From Novosphingobium rosa NBRC 15208 (lineage in GTDB: Bacteria > Pseudomonadota > Alphaproteobacteria > Sphingomonadales > Sphingomonadaceae): a stretch of DNA of 64,000 nt. Under the pieces are notes generated by a model, which was given only the letters and a program-made list of their open reading frames with translations, did not search any database and was not told the DNA's origin. The stretch spans positions 1-64,000 of the forward strand of contig NZ_BCZE01000043.1 of assembly GCF_001598555.1 (NCBI RefSeq), read 5' to 3'. The translations under genes were made by a program, and so were the position numbers. The number at the start of each line of letters is the position of its first letter. Position 1 is the first letter of the stretch. Positions 17,953-26,731 of this stretch are shown one piece after another.

Positions 17953-18717
17953 ATGTCGAGACTGTCCGCTTATACCCCCGCGCCCGCCTATGGCACGGGT
18001 GTGTACCGCCGCCGCATCCGGCTCTGCGCCGAGGCGGACCGGGTGACAGCCGAAATGGAAGACGACCCCCATGCCATGCGCTGCCGGATCACGCATCGCG
18101 GCGGGATCGTCACCGCGCTGGAGGCTGATTTCCATCGCCATCCCCTCACCACCTGCCCCGGCGCGCATGTGCCGCTGGGCGATCTGGTGGGCATGGCGAT
18201 CGACATCACCGCGCAAGGTTTCTTTGCCGGAGGCCGGGCCAGGCAGAATTGCACCCATATGCTGGATCTGGCCTGGCTGGCGATGCGGCAGGCCGCGCGT
18301 GGTCCTGGTGAACGCCTCTATGCCATCGACATCGCCGATGCGGTGGAGGATCACGCACGCGGTGTGCTGCGCCGCGATGGCGAGGAGATCCTGGCATGGG
18401 AGGTGGCCGGGGGCGGGATTCTCTCCCCCGCGCCTTTCGCGGGCCGCCCTTTACTCAACGGCTTTGTCGGCTGGGCGCTCGCTGCGTTGGAGGATGACAC
18501 GATGGAGGCCGCACTGGTTCTCCAAAAGGGCTTTTTCGTCGCGGATTCGCGGCGGGTCATCCTGCCCTCCGGTCCGATCCTGCCGGAGGAATATCCAGCC
18601 CTGGGCGGCGCCTGCTTCGGCTTTGCCATGGAGAGGATCGCGGCGGCCCGGCGCAACAATGCCAGCCGCCGCGACTTTACCGATCGCCCGGAGGATCTGC
18701 TCGCCTTTCGGCCGTGA
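17953..18717 (+). CDS. DUF2889 domain protein
   Basis: This 254-aa protein starts at the ATG 2 bp after the preceding hydratase; the frame extends far upstream but only antisense-like sequence lies there. TTCPGAHVPL and CTHMLDLAWLAM are the conserved blocks of the DUF2889 family. YRRRIRLCAEADRVTAEMED near the N-terminus also fits. The family's biochemical role is not known to me. Its position between two crotonase genes ties it to acyl-CoA metabolism. No signal peptide or membrane segment is apparent. Confidence 0.8.
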   Translation: MSRLSAYTPAPAYGTGVYRRRIRLCAEADRVTAEMEDDPHAMRCRITHRGGIVTALEADFHRHPLTTCPGAHVPLGDLVGMAIDITAQGFFAGGRARQNCTHMLDLAWLAMRQAARGPGERLYAIDIADAVEDHARGVLRRDGEEILAWEVAGGGILSPAPFAGRPLLNGFVGWALAALEDDTMEAALVLQKGFFVADSRRVILPSGPILPEEYPALGGACFGFAMERIAAARRNNASRRDFTDRPEDLLAFRP

Positions 18718-18761
18718 CCCCGCCCTCACCATCCTGCTCAAGCCATCGGAAGCCAAGCATC

Positions 18762-19553
18762 ATGTCCTTTGACCATATCACCTTTTCCATTGAGACAGGC
18801 ATCGCGCGTCTGACGCTCAACAGGCCCGAAACGCTCAATGCACTCAGTCGTCCCCTGCTCGGCGAAATGATGGAGGCGCTGGATTTGGTGAGGGACTCGC
18901 ATGATGTGCGTGTCCTGGTCCTGCGCGGCGAGGGGCGCGGTTTTTCCAGCGGCGCAGATCTGTCGGGCGGCGGTTCGCCTGCCGGATCGTCGGGTTTCGA
19001 TGCCGGACAGGTGCTGGAAGATTTCTACAATCCGCTGATGGAGCGCTTCTTTGCTCTGCCCTTTCCGGTCATCGCCGCCGTGCATGGCCCCGTGGTGGGG
19101 GCCGGATGCATGATCGCGCTGGCCGCCGACATCGTGCTGGCTGCCCGCTCGGCCTATTTCCTGCAGGCCTTTGTCAACATCGGCCTGATCCCCGATGCGG
19201 GCAGCACCTGGTGGCTGCCGCGTCTGATCGGGCCAGGCCGCGCCCTGGCGATGATGATGCTGGGCGAGCGCGTGCCCGCCGAAACGGCGGCAGGCTGGGG
19301 CATGATCAATGAGGCCGTCGAAGACGCGGAGCTGGAAAACCGAACCAGCGCATTGGCCACCCGCTTGGCTCATGGACCGACCCGAGCTTATGGGCTGATC
19401 CGGCAAGCTGTCCGCCAGGGGTTGGCCCAGGGTTTTTCCCAATCGCTGTCGCTTGAACGCGCCGGGCAGCAGGCCGCCGGCAGCAGCGCCGATTTCCTGG
19501 AAGGGGTGAGCGCCTTCCGCGAAAAGCGCAAACCGCTCTTCTCCGGCGCGTAG
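18762..19553 (+). CDS. Enoyl-CoA hydratase/isomerase, PaaG-like
   Basis: In this 263-aa crotonase the oxyanion loops are GRGFSSGADLSGG and HGPVVGAGCMIALAADIV. GLIPDAGSTWWLPRLIG contains an Asp at the position used by PaaG-type isomerases instead of the hydratase Glu. The C-terminus FREKRKPLFSGA is typical. The start at 18762 matches the fold beginning; an earlier in-frame start lies in the preceding gene's tail. It is the third crotonase of the island and may isomerise a double bond or cleave a ring-derived acyl-CoA. Confidence 0.9.
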   Translation: MSFDHITFSIETGIARLTLNRPETLNALSRPLLGEMMEALDLVRDSHDVRVLVLRGEGRGFSSGADLSGGGSPAGSSGFDAGQVLEDFYNPLMERFFALPFPVIAAVHGPVVGAGCMIALAADIVLAARSAYFLQAFVNIGLIPDAGSTWWLPRLIGPGRALAMMMLGERVPAETAAGWGMINEAVEDAELENRTSALATRLAHGPTRAYGLIRQAVRQGLAQGFSQSLSLERAGQQAAGSSADFLEGVSAFREKRKPLFSGA

Positions 19554-19688
19554 AACCATCATCTGTGCGACAGGTTGAGTTCCGCTCAGCGACAGTTTCA
19601 CCGCGCAAGTCCCTTGTATGACCGCGCCGCCCGCCTCTAATCTCACCGGCGGAAACGGACAGGCCCCATCGAAGCGGAGATCCCAGCC

Positions 19689-20906
19689 GTGCAGATCCTC
19701 ACCCCCTATGACGAATTTCCGGTTCACACCACGCCCTATCCCGTCAGCTATATCCCCTCGACCGACTACAGCTGGGACGAGGGCTATTATTTCGGCGTGC
19801 TGAACCCCGACGAAAAGCTGTTCTTCTGCACCGGCTTTCGTATCAACCCCAACACCGACATGATCGGCGGCTATGCGCTGTTCAATCTGAACGGCGTGCA
19901 GCGCACCTTTCGTTTCAGCCGGTGTTGGCGCCAGGATTACCATCTGCGCGTCGGCCCATTCCGTGTCGAAGTGATCGAGCCGCTCAAAACCATCAGGCTT
20001 GTGCTGGAAGACAATGACAGCGCCATCGCCTTCGACATTCTGTGGGAAGGCACCTCGCCCGCCCATCTTGAGGAGCATCACAGCGCACAGCTGCGCGGGC
20101 GGCGCACCACCGACCAGAGCCGCTATTCGCAGCCCGGCAAGACCAGCGGCACGTTGCGCCTGAGCAGCCGCAGCTGGGATGTTGGCCAGCCGGGCTGGAT
20201 CGGCGTGCGCGATCACAGCTGGGGCCTCTATGTCGAGCGCCCACCATTCGCAGCCCATCCCAAATGGCTGCCGCCGCGCCCGGAGAACAAGAATGCCCGC
20301 GCCTTCCGCTTCTGGCTGGTGTTCCGCTGCGGCGATCTCAGCGGCTTTTACCATATGCATGAGGACAAGGCGGGCGTGCAGCGTAAGCTGGACGATGTGT
20401 TCGGCACGCCTTTCGGCGGTTCGCTGGTGCTCGGCTGGAACGAGCGGGTCCATGAGCTGACTGCGGGGCGCCACGACCTGACCTTCCGTGAGGGCACGCG
20501 CATCCTGACCGGCGCACGGGTGACGCTGACAGACACGCAAGGGGGCGAATGGCTGCAGGAGATCAGCGTGGCCGCCCCGCCCTGGGTGATCCAGACCGTG
20601 GGCTACACGCCGGGCAGTTGGAAGGATGGCGGCAGCTTTCACAGCTATCACGGCTCGGAGACGCTGGCGACCGAATGGGACGAATTCGACTTCTCGACCC
20701 AGCCCTTCGATTACATCCCCTATGGCGAGACCGGCCGCGACGAGCCGGACACGATGCGCACCGGTCTTTCCTACCGGGAGAAGATCCATGGCGTGGAATA
20801 TCTGGTCCGGGTGAAAACCACATCCCCAACCGGCGAGGTCTATGAAGGCGCCGGCCATGTCGAGCTGTTCATCAACGGGCCCTATGCGCCCTATGGCTTT
20901 GCCTGA
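19689..20906 (+). CDS. Conserved protein of unknown function, lipocalin-like, paralogue-type of the 12993 protein
   Basis: This 405-aa protein starts at a GTG (GCGGAGATC upstream). It is beta-rich and aromatic, without signal peptide or membrane segment. The motif VRDHSWGLYVERPP lies near residues 175-190 and matches the RDRSWGERR block of the protein at 12993, so the two appear distantly related. A Trp/Tyr-rich opening (DYSWDEGYYFGVL) resembles AttH/CrtC-like hydratases, but the comparison is from memory. It is followed 7 bp later by an APH-fold gene, mirroring the APH/lipocalin-like pair at 11549-14006. Function unknown. Confidence 0.65.
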   Translation: MQILTPYDEFPVHTTPYPVSYIPSTDYSWDEGYYFGVLNPDEKLFFCTGFRINPNTDMIGGYALFNLNGVQRTFRFSRCWRQDYHLRVGPFRVEVIEPLKTIRLVLEDNDSAIAFDILWEGTSPAHLEEHHSAQLRGRRTTDQSRYSQPGKTSGTLRLSSRSWDVGQPGWIGVRDHSWGLYVERPPFAAHPKWLPPRPENKNARAFRFWLVFRCGDLSGFYHMHEDKAGVQRKLDDVFGTPFGGSLVLGWNERVHELTAGRHDLTFREGTRILTGARVTLTDTQGGEWLQEISVAAPPWVIQTVGYTPGSWKDGGSFHSYHGSETLATEWDEFDFSTQPFDYIPYGETGRDEPDTMRTGLSYREKIHGVEYLVRVKTTSPTGEVYEGAGHVELFINGPYAPYGFA

Positions 20907-20913
20907 GCGCACG

Positions 20914-21984
20914 ATGGATTTCAGCATTCCCCATCTGACCCGCTACCTGGAGCATAGATTCAACGAGCCGGTCACCGTCTGCGAGGTCGAGCGCTTCTCG
21001 CGCGGCACATCGCGCCAGACCTGGTTCGTGACCATCGAGCGCCAGGCCCAGGCGGCGCGTGAGGTGCTGGTTTTCCGCACCGACCTTGCCGCGGGCTCGA
21101 TCGAGATGTCAGGGCTCGATCAGGAATTTTTCATGTATGACCGGCTGGGGCGCGCGAACGTTCCGGTCGCTCAGGTGCTCTTCTGGGAAGACGATCCGGC
21201 CTGGACCTCAACCCCTTTCTATGTGCGCCGCAAGGTGGAGGGGGACTGGAACGTCAAAGGCTTTCTAGATCCCGATCCGCGCTTTGACGATCTGCGCATC
21301 GCCACATCGAAGGCTCATATCAGCGCGCTGGCCCAGGTCCATCAGATCGACTGGCGGGCTCTGGGTTTTGGTGAAAGGCTGGCTGTACCGCAAGATGTCA
21401 CCGCTTGCGGGCGCACCTATGTCGATACGCTGATGGCGCAGTTCGAGGATGTGCGCAGCCAGGGCATGGCGATCATGCTGGAGGCCGCCGAATGGCTGCG
21501 CGATACGGCACCGGTCGCGCCGCGCATCGTGTTGTGCAAGGGCACCAACGGCTTTGGCGAAGAGGTGTTCAAGGACGGCAGGCTGGTGGCGCTGAGCGAT
21601 TGGGAAGAAGCTTCGATCGGCGATCCGGCCGCCGATTTTGCCTTCATGCAATATTTCGCTCCGGTGATCGAGCGCGATGGCCAGCAGATCTGGGGCATGG
21701 AGCAAGCTCTGGATTTCTATCACGATCTGACTGGCATCAGGATCCCTCTCGCCTCGGTCCAATATTATGGCGTGATCCGGGCCATGCGGCTAATCGCGAT
21801 GAGCGAGAAATCAACGCAGGCGGTGCGCCGTCAGCCCGCACTCGCCGAAATCCGCCAGGCCTGGACCGGGACAGAGGTTGGCTACATCTGCCGGCGCGGC
21901 CTACTCGCGGCCATGGGTCTCTCCGAGCCTCCGCCCGCCCATGCTCTGGCTGAATTGCACGAGACAATCGAGGCACCACTATGA
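20914..21984 (+). CDS. APH-fold protein with degenerate catalytic loop (candidate pseudokinase)
   Basis: This is a 356-aa APH-superfamily protein. Where the family has HGDxxxxN, this protein reads KGTNGFGE (Lys209-Gly210-Thr211), so the catalytic Asp is Thr and the downstream Asn is Glu. The metal loop SDWEEASIGDPAADFAF (Asp229) and N-lobe elements such as VLVFRTDL remain. An ATG at 20893 is an alternative start overlapping the previous gene. The stop overlaps the next gene's ATG (ATGA). It may be a regulator, a CoA-ester binding subunit or an enzyme with altered chemistry. The sequence is otherwise well preserved and not a pseudogene. Confidence 0.75.
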   Translation: MDFSIPHLTRYLEHRFNEPVTVCEVERFSRGTSRQTWFVTIERQAQAAREVLVFRTDLAAGSIEMSGLDQEFFMYDRLGRANVPVAQVLFWEDDPAWTSTPFYVRRKVEGDWNVKGFLDPDPRFDDLRIATSKAHISALAQVHQIDWRALGFGERLAVPQDVTACGRTYVDTLMAQFEDVRSQGMAIMLEAAEWLRDTAPVAPRIVLCKGTNGFGEEVFKDGRLVALSDWEEASIGDPAADFAFMQYFAPVIERDGQQIWGMEQALDFYHDLTGIRIPLASVQYYGVIRAMRLIAMSEKSTQAVRRQPALAEIRQAWTGTEVGYICRRGLLAAMGLSEPPPAHALAELHETIEAPL

Positions 21985-22493
21985 TTTACCCCACGGCCAC
22001 CGATCTCCTGCGGACAATCGATGCAACACTAGCGGACAAGGTGGAACCCTCGCTCAGCGACTTGTCGGGGCGGAGCGCACTGATCACCGTTCGTCATCTC
22101 CTCAATTTCGTGCGGATAAGGATTGAGGGCGAAGGCCAGATTCTCCAGACGGACATCGAAATGACGCGGCATCTGATCGAACAGATCATCGCCTATCACA
22201 CTCAAGCCTGCGACGCTGCGAAAGGCGCTACGATTACCGCATGCCTCGTCGGCTGCGCATCCACAGGTGCCTTGCCGTACCCATCGCTGGTCCAACTGGC
22301 CGATGAAGCTGCGGGACTGAATGAACTGCTTCACGTGTCGCTGGCCGGATTGCAGGAACTACGCGAGGAACGCCAGAACGATGCAGCCTATCAGGACATC
22401 CGGGCAGCCATTCGCAATCACCTCAAACGCCAGATCGAGAATGAGGGAACACTGGTTGCTCCAGCTTTCTTCGGGCGAGGGCCTCGTCGGTAA
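21981..22493 (+). CDS. Small conserved hypothetical, possibly LvaB/DUF6285-like
   Basis: This 170-aa soluble, mainly helical protein has its ATG overlapping the stop of the degenerate APH gene (ATGA). The N-terminal half (TATDLLRTIDATLADKVEPS, then a helix with VRHLLNFVRIRIE) resembles the small partner proteins encoded next to LvaA-type kinases; this is remembered pattern similarity, not a search result. The second half is less recognisable. Tight coupling suggests a complex with the upstream APH protein. It converges on the flavin oxidoreductase gene with a 3-bp gap. Confidence 0.5.
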   Translation: MIYPTATDLLRTIDATLADKVEPSLSDLSGRSALITVRHLLNFVRIRIEGEGQILQTDIEMTRHLIEQIIAYHTQACDAAKGATITACLVGCASTGALPYPSLVQLADEAAGLNELLHVSLAGLQELREERQNDAAYQDIRAAIRNHLKRQIENEGTLVAPAFFGRGPRR

Positions 22494-22496
22494 TAT

Positions 22497-23690
22497 TCAG
22501 TCCAGCCGAGCTAAAGCATCACGGGTATAGGGCCGCAGATCGGCAAATCGTCCCGTCCTCACTATGGTCGCCCAGTCAGGGTTGCTGATCATTGCCCGGC
22601 CCACCGCAACCATGTCGAACTCACCCTGTTCAAACAAGCCTAACAGGCGATCAAGGCTCACAGGGCGAGCGAGGTCGAGTTGACGATTCTTCTCGTTCAG
22701 AAAGTGCTCTGCATAGTCTTGCGTGCCAACCCCAAACGCCTGATCCAACGTAACTGATCCCACGGTCATCGTCGGCTTGCCAGAAAGCACCTTTGTCCAA
22801 CCGGCCAGAGTACGCGCGGAACCCGCAAACGCTGGCTCCCAAAAGCGACGTACCGAGACATGGAAAAGATCAACACCAGCATCAACCAGTGGTTCGACTA
22901 ATTGCGCGACGTCATCCGGTGTCTCAACAATACGCGTATCGTAGTCCTGCAGCTTCCATTGAGAAAAACGAAACAGGATCGGAAAATCGGGGCCGGTACG
23001 ACGACGCACTTCGGCTACAACTTCGGCCCCAAAACGTGCCCGATCCCGCAACCTGCCATTGTAGCGATCAGTCCTGCGATTCATAACTGACCACAGGAAC
23101 TGATCGATCAGGTAGCCGTGCGCTCCATGGATCTCAACCCCATCGCACCCGAGTTCTCGGGCCGCGACCGCCGCTTTGCCAAACGCTTCTATAACATCGG
23201 AGATCTGCCCGTCGGTCATTGGCCTCCCGTAGTTATAGCCCAGTTGCGTTCGCAATTGCGCATCCGTGTTGGGGATGTACCAATCAGACGGACCGATAGA
23301 TGGCAGGTCGGCGAAGGGCTCGGTTCCCGGCGCCCGGGCAAGACCGGCATGCCATAACTGTGGCATGAATGCACCTCCAGCCTCATGGACTGCGGCAACT
23401 GGTTCACGCCAAGCGGCCAGCGCAGCCTCACCGAAAAACCAGGGGCTGGTCGGATTCGAACTGGCACCGGGCCCGATCGCGCTCGCCTCCCCGAGGATCA
23501 ACCCAGCGCCGCCCTCGACACGCCGACTGTAGTAATCAGAATAGCCGGCTGCGATCACACCATCTGTGGCAAAACAACGTCCCATAGGGGCCATCGCAAC
23601 CCGATTTGGAAGCCTCAGCCGATTGATCGTTACCCCATCGAACAGCGCCTCAACGCCCCTTCCCGGCACACCGGAATCTTGTACACTCAT
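22497..23690 (-). CDS. NADH:flavin oxidoreductase, Old Yellow Enzyme family
   Basis: This 397-aa FMN TIM-barrel protein shows LPNRVAMAPMGR at the N-terminus, GGAGLILGEASAIGP, QLWHAGL, the active-site/substrate block EIHGAHGYLIDQFLW, RRTDRYNG, and VAVGRAMISNPDW near the C-terminus. It lacks the C-terminal FAD/NAD domain seen in the truncated gene at base 1. The ATG at 23690 is preferred: AGGAAGG sits directly against the ATG at 23699 and properly before 23690. Likely reaction: NAD(P)H-dependent reduction of an activated C=C bond. Confidence 0.9.
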   Translation of the reverse strand: MSVQDSGVPGRGVEALFDGVTINRLRLPNRVAMAPMGRCFATDGVIAAGYSDYYSRRVEGGAGLILGEASAIGPGASSNPTSPWFFGEAALAAWREPVAAVHEAGGAFMPQLWHAGLARAPGTEPFADLPSIGPSDWYIPNTDAQLRTQLGYNYGRPMTDGQISDVIEAFGKAAVAARELGCDGVEIHGAHGYLIDQFLWSVMNRRTDRYNGRLRDRARFGAEVVAEVRRRTGPDFPILFRFSQWKLQDYDTRIVETPDDVAQLVEPLVDAGVDLFHVSVRRFWEPAFAGSARTLAGWTKVLSGKPTMTVGSVTLDQAFGVGTQDYAEHFLNEKNRQLDLARPVSLDRLLGLFEQGEFDMVAVGRAMISNPDWATIVRTGRFADLRPYTRDALARLD

Positions 23691-24069
23691 GGGATCCATC
23701 CTTCCTGCGAGATCGGCGAATTTTACCCGGTCGGTCACAAGCTTGTGCCCGTGTCGACTTCCTTGACGATCAGCAGAGGTGTTTTAAGCCGATCTTGGAA
23801 TTTCTCTTCATCCTCGAGAATGAGCTTGTTGTTTTCTGGAAGATTAGCGCGCAGACTCATTGCGCCGCGCACCAGAACCGGATGTCGTGGTCATGGGCAG
23901 ATCCAGCATCACGTGATCCAACAGCTGGAGTGGTAGCCGGATAGCAATCGAAAATGACGAGATCCGAACAGAATATAACGTGATCAGAACAGCTAACGCT
24001 ACGCGCCGCAACACGCCAATCGAGCCATAACCGCTCCAGTCAAGCAAGCATTCACTTACGAGACAGCAC
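23691..24069. other. Spacer with possible gene remnant
   Basis: There is no convincing intact gene. On the minus strand, the frame ending at about 23739 encodes MSLRANLPENNKLILEDEEK and some twenty further coding-like residues, with plausible coding in a shifted frame upstream (23870-23950). This could be the decayed 3' end of a gene whose family I do not recognise. Confidence 0.3.
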
Positions 24070-24879
24070 TCAGTCCAAGCAATGGGATCGCACGCGGTCC
24101 AGTTTTGCACTGTCGATTCCTGTGGCTCTCGCCAGGAAGGTTTCGATCGAGCCCCAAAGCTCACGAATTTCAGCCAACGTCTTCGCCAGATGAGGGACGC
24201 CGTTTCGATCAACCAACGGACGTGGCTGGTATGCGGCGGCACCGCGCGCTGCATAGGCGTCCTGGAAATAGCGCGCCATAGCATTGTCATGCTGACGCTC
24301 GATCATCTTCCCACGGTCTAATTCGTTTTCAGGTCGACGCCATTGAGTAGATAGCGCATAATCCTCAAGAATAACATCTTCGGGCACGCCCAGTACTGAC
24401 AATAGTAAGCCGATTGCAAGGCCAGTACGATCCTGCCCGGCAGTACAATGCACGATGATCGGCGTGCATCCCTCTGCCAGGGCATTGAACATTCCCGCGA
24501 ATGACGGTGCCAGCAGTTCGGCGAATAAGGGATAGAGCCTCTCCTCCATCTCTCCCACCCCTGCGGTGTGATCCTCACGTGCGCGGGCTCCTCCCAGCAG
24601 TTGCTCTGTCGCATAGGTTGCACCAACCTGCTGCGGTGCTCCCTCACCCGGCCATTGCGTCGGCCCCAGCTCGCGTTCATCCTCAGATCGTAGATCGCAG
24701 ATCGCGGCGATCCGCCGCGCTTTCATCCATCCCCAGTCGGCAGGAGTTAGGCGCAGCAACGCGCCGGAACGGTAAACGATTCCCCATCGCAGGCTCTGCC
24801 CCGAATCGGTCGCATAGCCACCGATATCCCGGAAATTAGACGAGCCTTCCAATGCAATCAGGCGTTGTTCATTCTGCAT
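24070..24879 (-). CDS. Protein tyrosine/serine phosphatase family protein
   Basis: This 269-aa protein has the phosphatase P-loop HCTAGQDRTG with catalytic Cys145. SSNFRDIGGYAT and VYRSGALLRL near the N-terminus and CDLRSEDERE are typical of the Tyr_phosphatase3/LipA-like bacterial family. The start ATG at 24879 has AAAGGA upstream. The family dephosphorylates phosphotyrosine, phosphoinositides or other small phosphate esters. Its placement at the edge of a kinase-rich island is suggestive but may be coincidental. Confidence 0.87.
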   Translation of the reverse strand: MQNEQRLIALEGSSNFRDIGGYATDSGQSLRWGIVYRSGALLRLTPADWGWMKARRIAAICDLRSEDERELGPTQWPGEGAPQQVGATYATEQLLGGARAREDHTAGVGEMEERLYPLFAELLAPSFAGMFNALAEGCTPIIVHCTAGQDRTGLAIGLLLSVLGVPEDVILEDYALSTQWRRPENELDRGKMIERQHDNAMARYFQDAYAARGAAAYQPRPLVDRNGVPHLAKTLAEIRELWGSIETFLARATGIDSAKLDRVRSHCLD

Positions 24880-26281
24880 AGATCGTCCTTTCCGGTCATC
24901 TCAGTTCCTCTTTATCACTGCCAATGGACGATTTTGCGCGATGCCACTTATCTCTCACTGCAAAGGCGCCACTCTCTAAGTGAGGGCGCCGCTCATCTCC
25001 GACCACTGCCTGGCTCGGCGAACACAAAAAGGACTTCCTCCGCCGATTTTCGGCATGGCTTCCAGCGCTCTGTAAACTTTGCGATAGGCAGGCCTATAAA
25101 GGCATAGACCAGTACGAAGGCGGCGTTGGAAAGCAGGCCAAAGTTCCAATCACTGAGCGAAAAATCTTCATTCCTTTTTACAGAAGGGCCAGCGCTGTCC
25201 CGACGGCATGGCTCATCTTGTAACCAAACGGCAGCGCGATAAGGGCAGCCTAAGCACGGCTAAGAGGTTGAGCAGAACCAAACGCGGTGTAGGTTCTCAC
25301 TGGAAGGCCCGCGTGACCAGAGGTTCAGCTTAATCGTCAGGCGCACCAGAATTTTCAAGCGTGCACAGGAACGGCAAAGACATCGACGCGCACTCCCGGA
25401 ACACCTTCGAAAAAGACAATGAAATAAGTTATTTATTATAGAGAATATTTGGCATTCTCATCAGTTCGTATCTATTCTTTATCAGTTTCTTGGCGTCATC
25501 ACGCGCATACCTTCGGCACATTTTAGAATTTTTACCAAAATCTGCTGAAATTTTATTGAACTTATAAAAACAACATAAACCATCAATATGTCTCCAAAAC
25601 GCCCCTCTATACTCGGGCGTAAATTCAAGTTTGATTAAGAATTCATCAGCGTGAGCATTCGAAGCACGCTGGGCGGGGTTCGAGCCAAGATACCACCAGG
25701 CCGGTCAATCGATGCTGATCATGGCCGACTATCGAGTCGAATACCGTCAGAGTGCAGCATCAGTCAAATAAATATGCAGCCCCCATGCATTGTGGCTAAG
25801 AATTGCATGCCATAATCTGCACAAGAATTTATTTCTATTTTTTTGAAACTTGATGCCTTCAACGGATGATCTCATCGACGTGCGAGGTCGAGAGCGCTGC
25901 ACTTCAGAACGAAAACGCGAGGTCCGCCTGCTCCGAATCCAAAACCCTGCTCCCTCCATGCATGGAATGGAATAAATAGTGAATTTTGATGAATTATCGA
26001 TGGGATCGTCGCGCACATTTAACATACATGTATTTATTTGGAGAACGCGATGGGGAGAAAGAAAATAGATCCGCGCCATCATGATCGGATTACATGACAT
26101 GAACGGATGCCTCGCACTTGTTCGAACAAGGTTGCAGTTTGTCTCGCCCTTCCTCCAATTGTTATCCTCATTGTATGCTTCTGGTGGATTGGACTTTTAT
26201 GAAGTTTCAACCGCCATCGACGTACCCCTCCCGCTCAGAAGGGCCATTGAATTGCTAATTGAATTGAGGCCTTATTACGCG
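24880..26281. other. Long low-coding, AT-rich spacer with decayed transporter trace
   Basis: About 1.4 kb lacks a convincing intact gene. From about 25040 to 25200 the minus strand reads LLSNAAFVLVYAFIGLPIAK, like the second helix region of spinster-type MFS carriers, preceded by FSLSDWNFG; there is no start and no continuous frame. From about 25400 to 26060 the DNA is distinctly AT-rich. A short open frame at 26081-26323 (80 codons) runs into the IS3 remnant and is not recognised. Confidence 0.45.
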
Positions 26282-26338
26282 GCGTTGAACCGCACTAACT
26301 TTGCCGGAGGCTCCAACTTCTGAGAAAGTGGAGCCGAT

Positions 26339-26731
26339 ATGAACAAGACAACGAACAGATTTGCACCTGAAGTCCGTGCCCGCGCGGTGCGGATGGTCTT
26401 GGACCACGAAGGCGACCATCCTTCTCACTGGGCAGCCACCGTTTCGATCGCGGAGAAGATAGGCTGCGTTCCCCAAACCGTGTTTGAATGGGTCAAGAAT
26501 GCCGAGGTCGATAGCGGCAGACGGGCTGGTGTGCCAAACGAGATGGCAGATCGCCTAGAGACGTTGGAGCGCGAGAACCGTGAGCGGCGGCTGGCCGACG
26601 AAATCTTACGCAAAGCGTCGGCTTATTTTGATCGTGTGGACGGCCTCACCCTCGCGAGTCATTCTTGCTCGCCGCGGGGATTCCTGAGCGACAAGGAGGA
26701 CCGTCATGAAGAGCTACGTTCGGATTGGTAA
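26339..26731 (+). pseudogene. IS3-family transposase OrfA, truncated
   Basis: The first 97 codons match OrfA of IS3-family elements: FAPEVRARAVRMVLDHEGDH, a helix-turn-helix region IAEKIGCVPQTVFEWVK, and the leucine-zipper-like RLETLERENRERRLADEILR ending KASAYF. In intact elements a few more residues and the frameshift into orfB follow. Here the frame runs into unrelated sequence after about 26630 and ends at 26731. OrfA would bind the element's ends, but catalytic OrfB is missing. Confidence 0.75.

Noticed and set aside
18738..20927. A 729-codon open frame on the minus strand
   Set aside because: It lies wholly antisense to the hydratase and lipocalin-like genes, with His/Gly/Ala/Arg-rich composition typical of shadow frames in high-GC DNA; the plus-strand genes have recognisable folds.
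23440..23480. Sequence resembling a tRNA T-arm (GGATTCGAA)
   Set aside because: It lies inside the conserved OYE coding region and no cloverleaf can be completed around it.
26081..26323. 80-codon frame before the IS3 remnant as a gene
   Set aside because: There is no recognisable family or clear ribosome site, and its last residues come from the IS leader.
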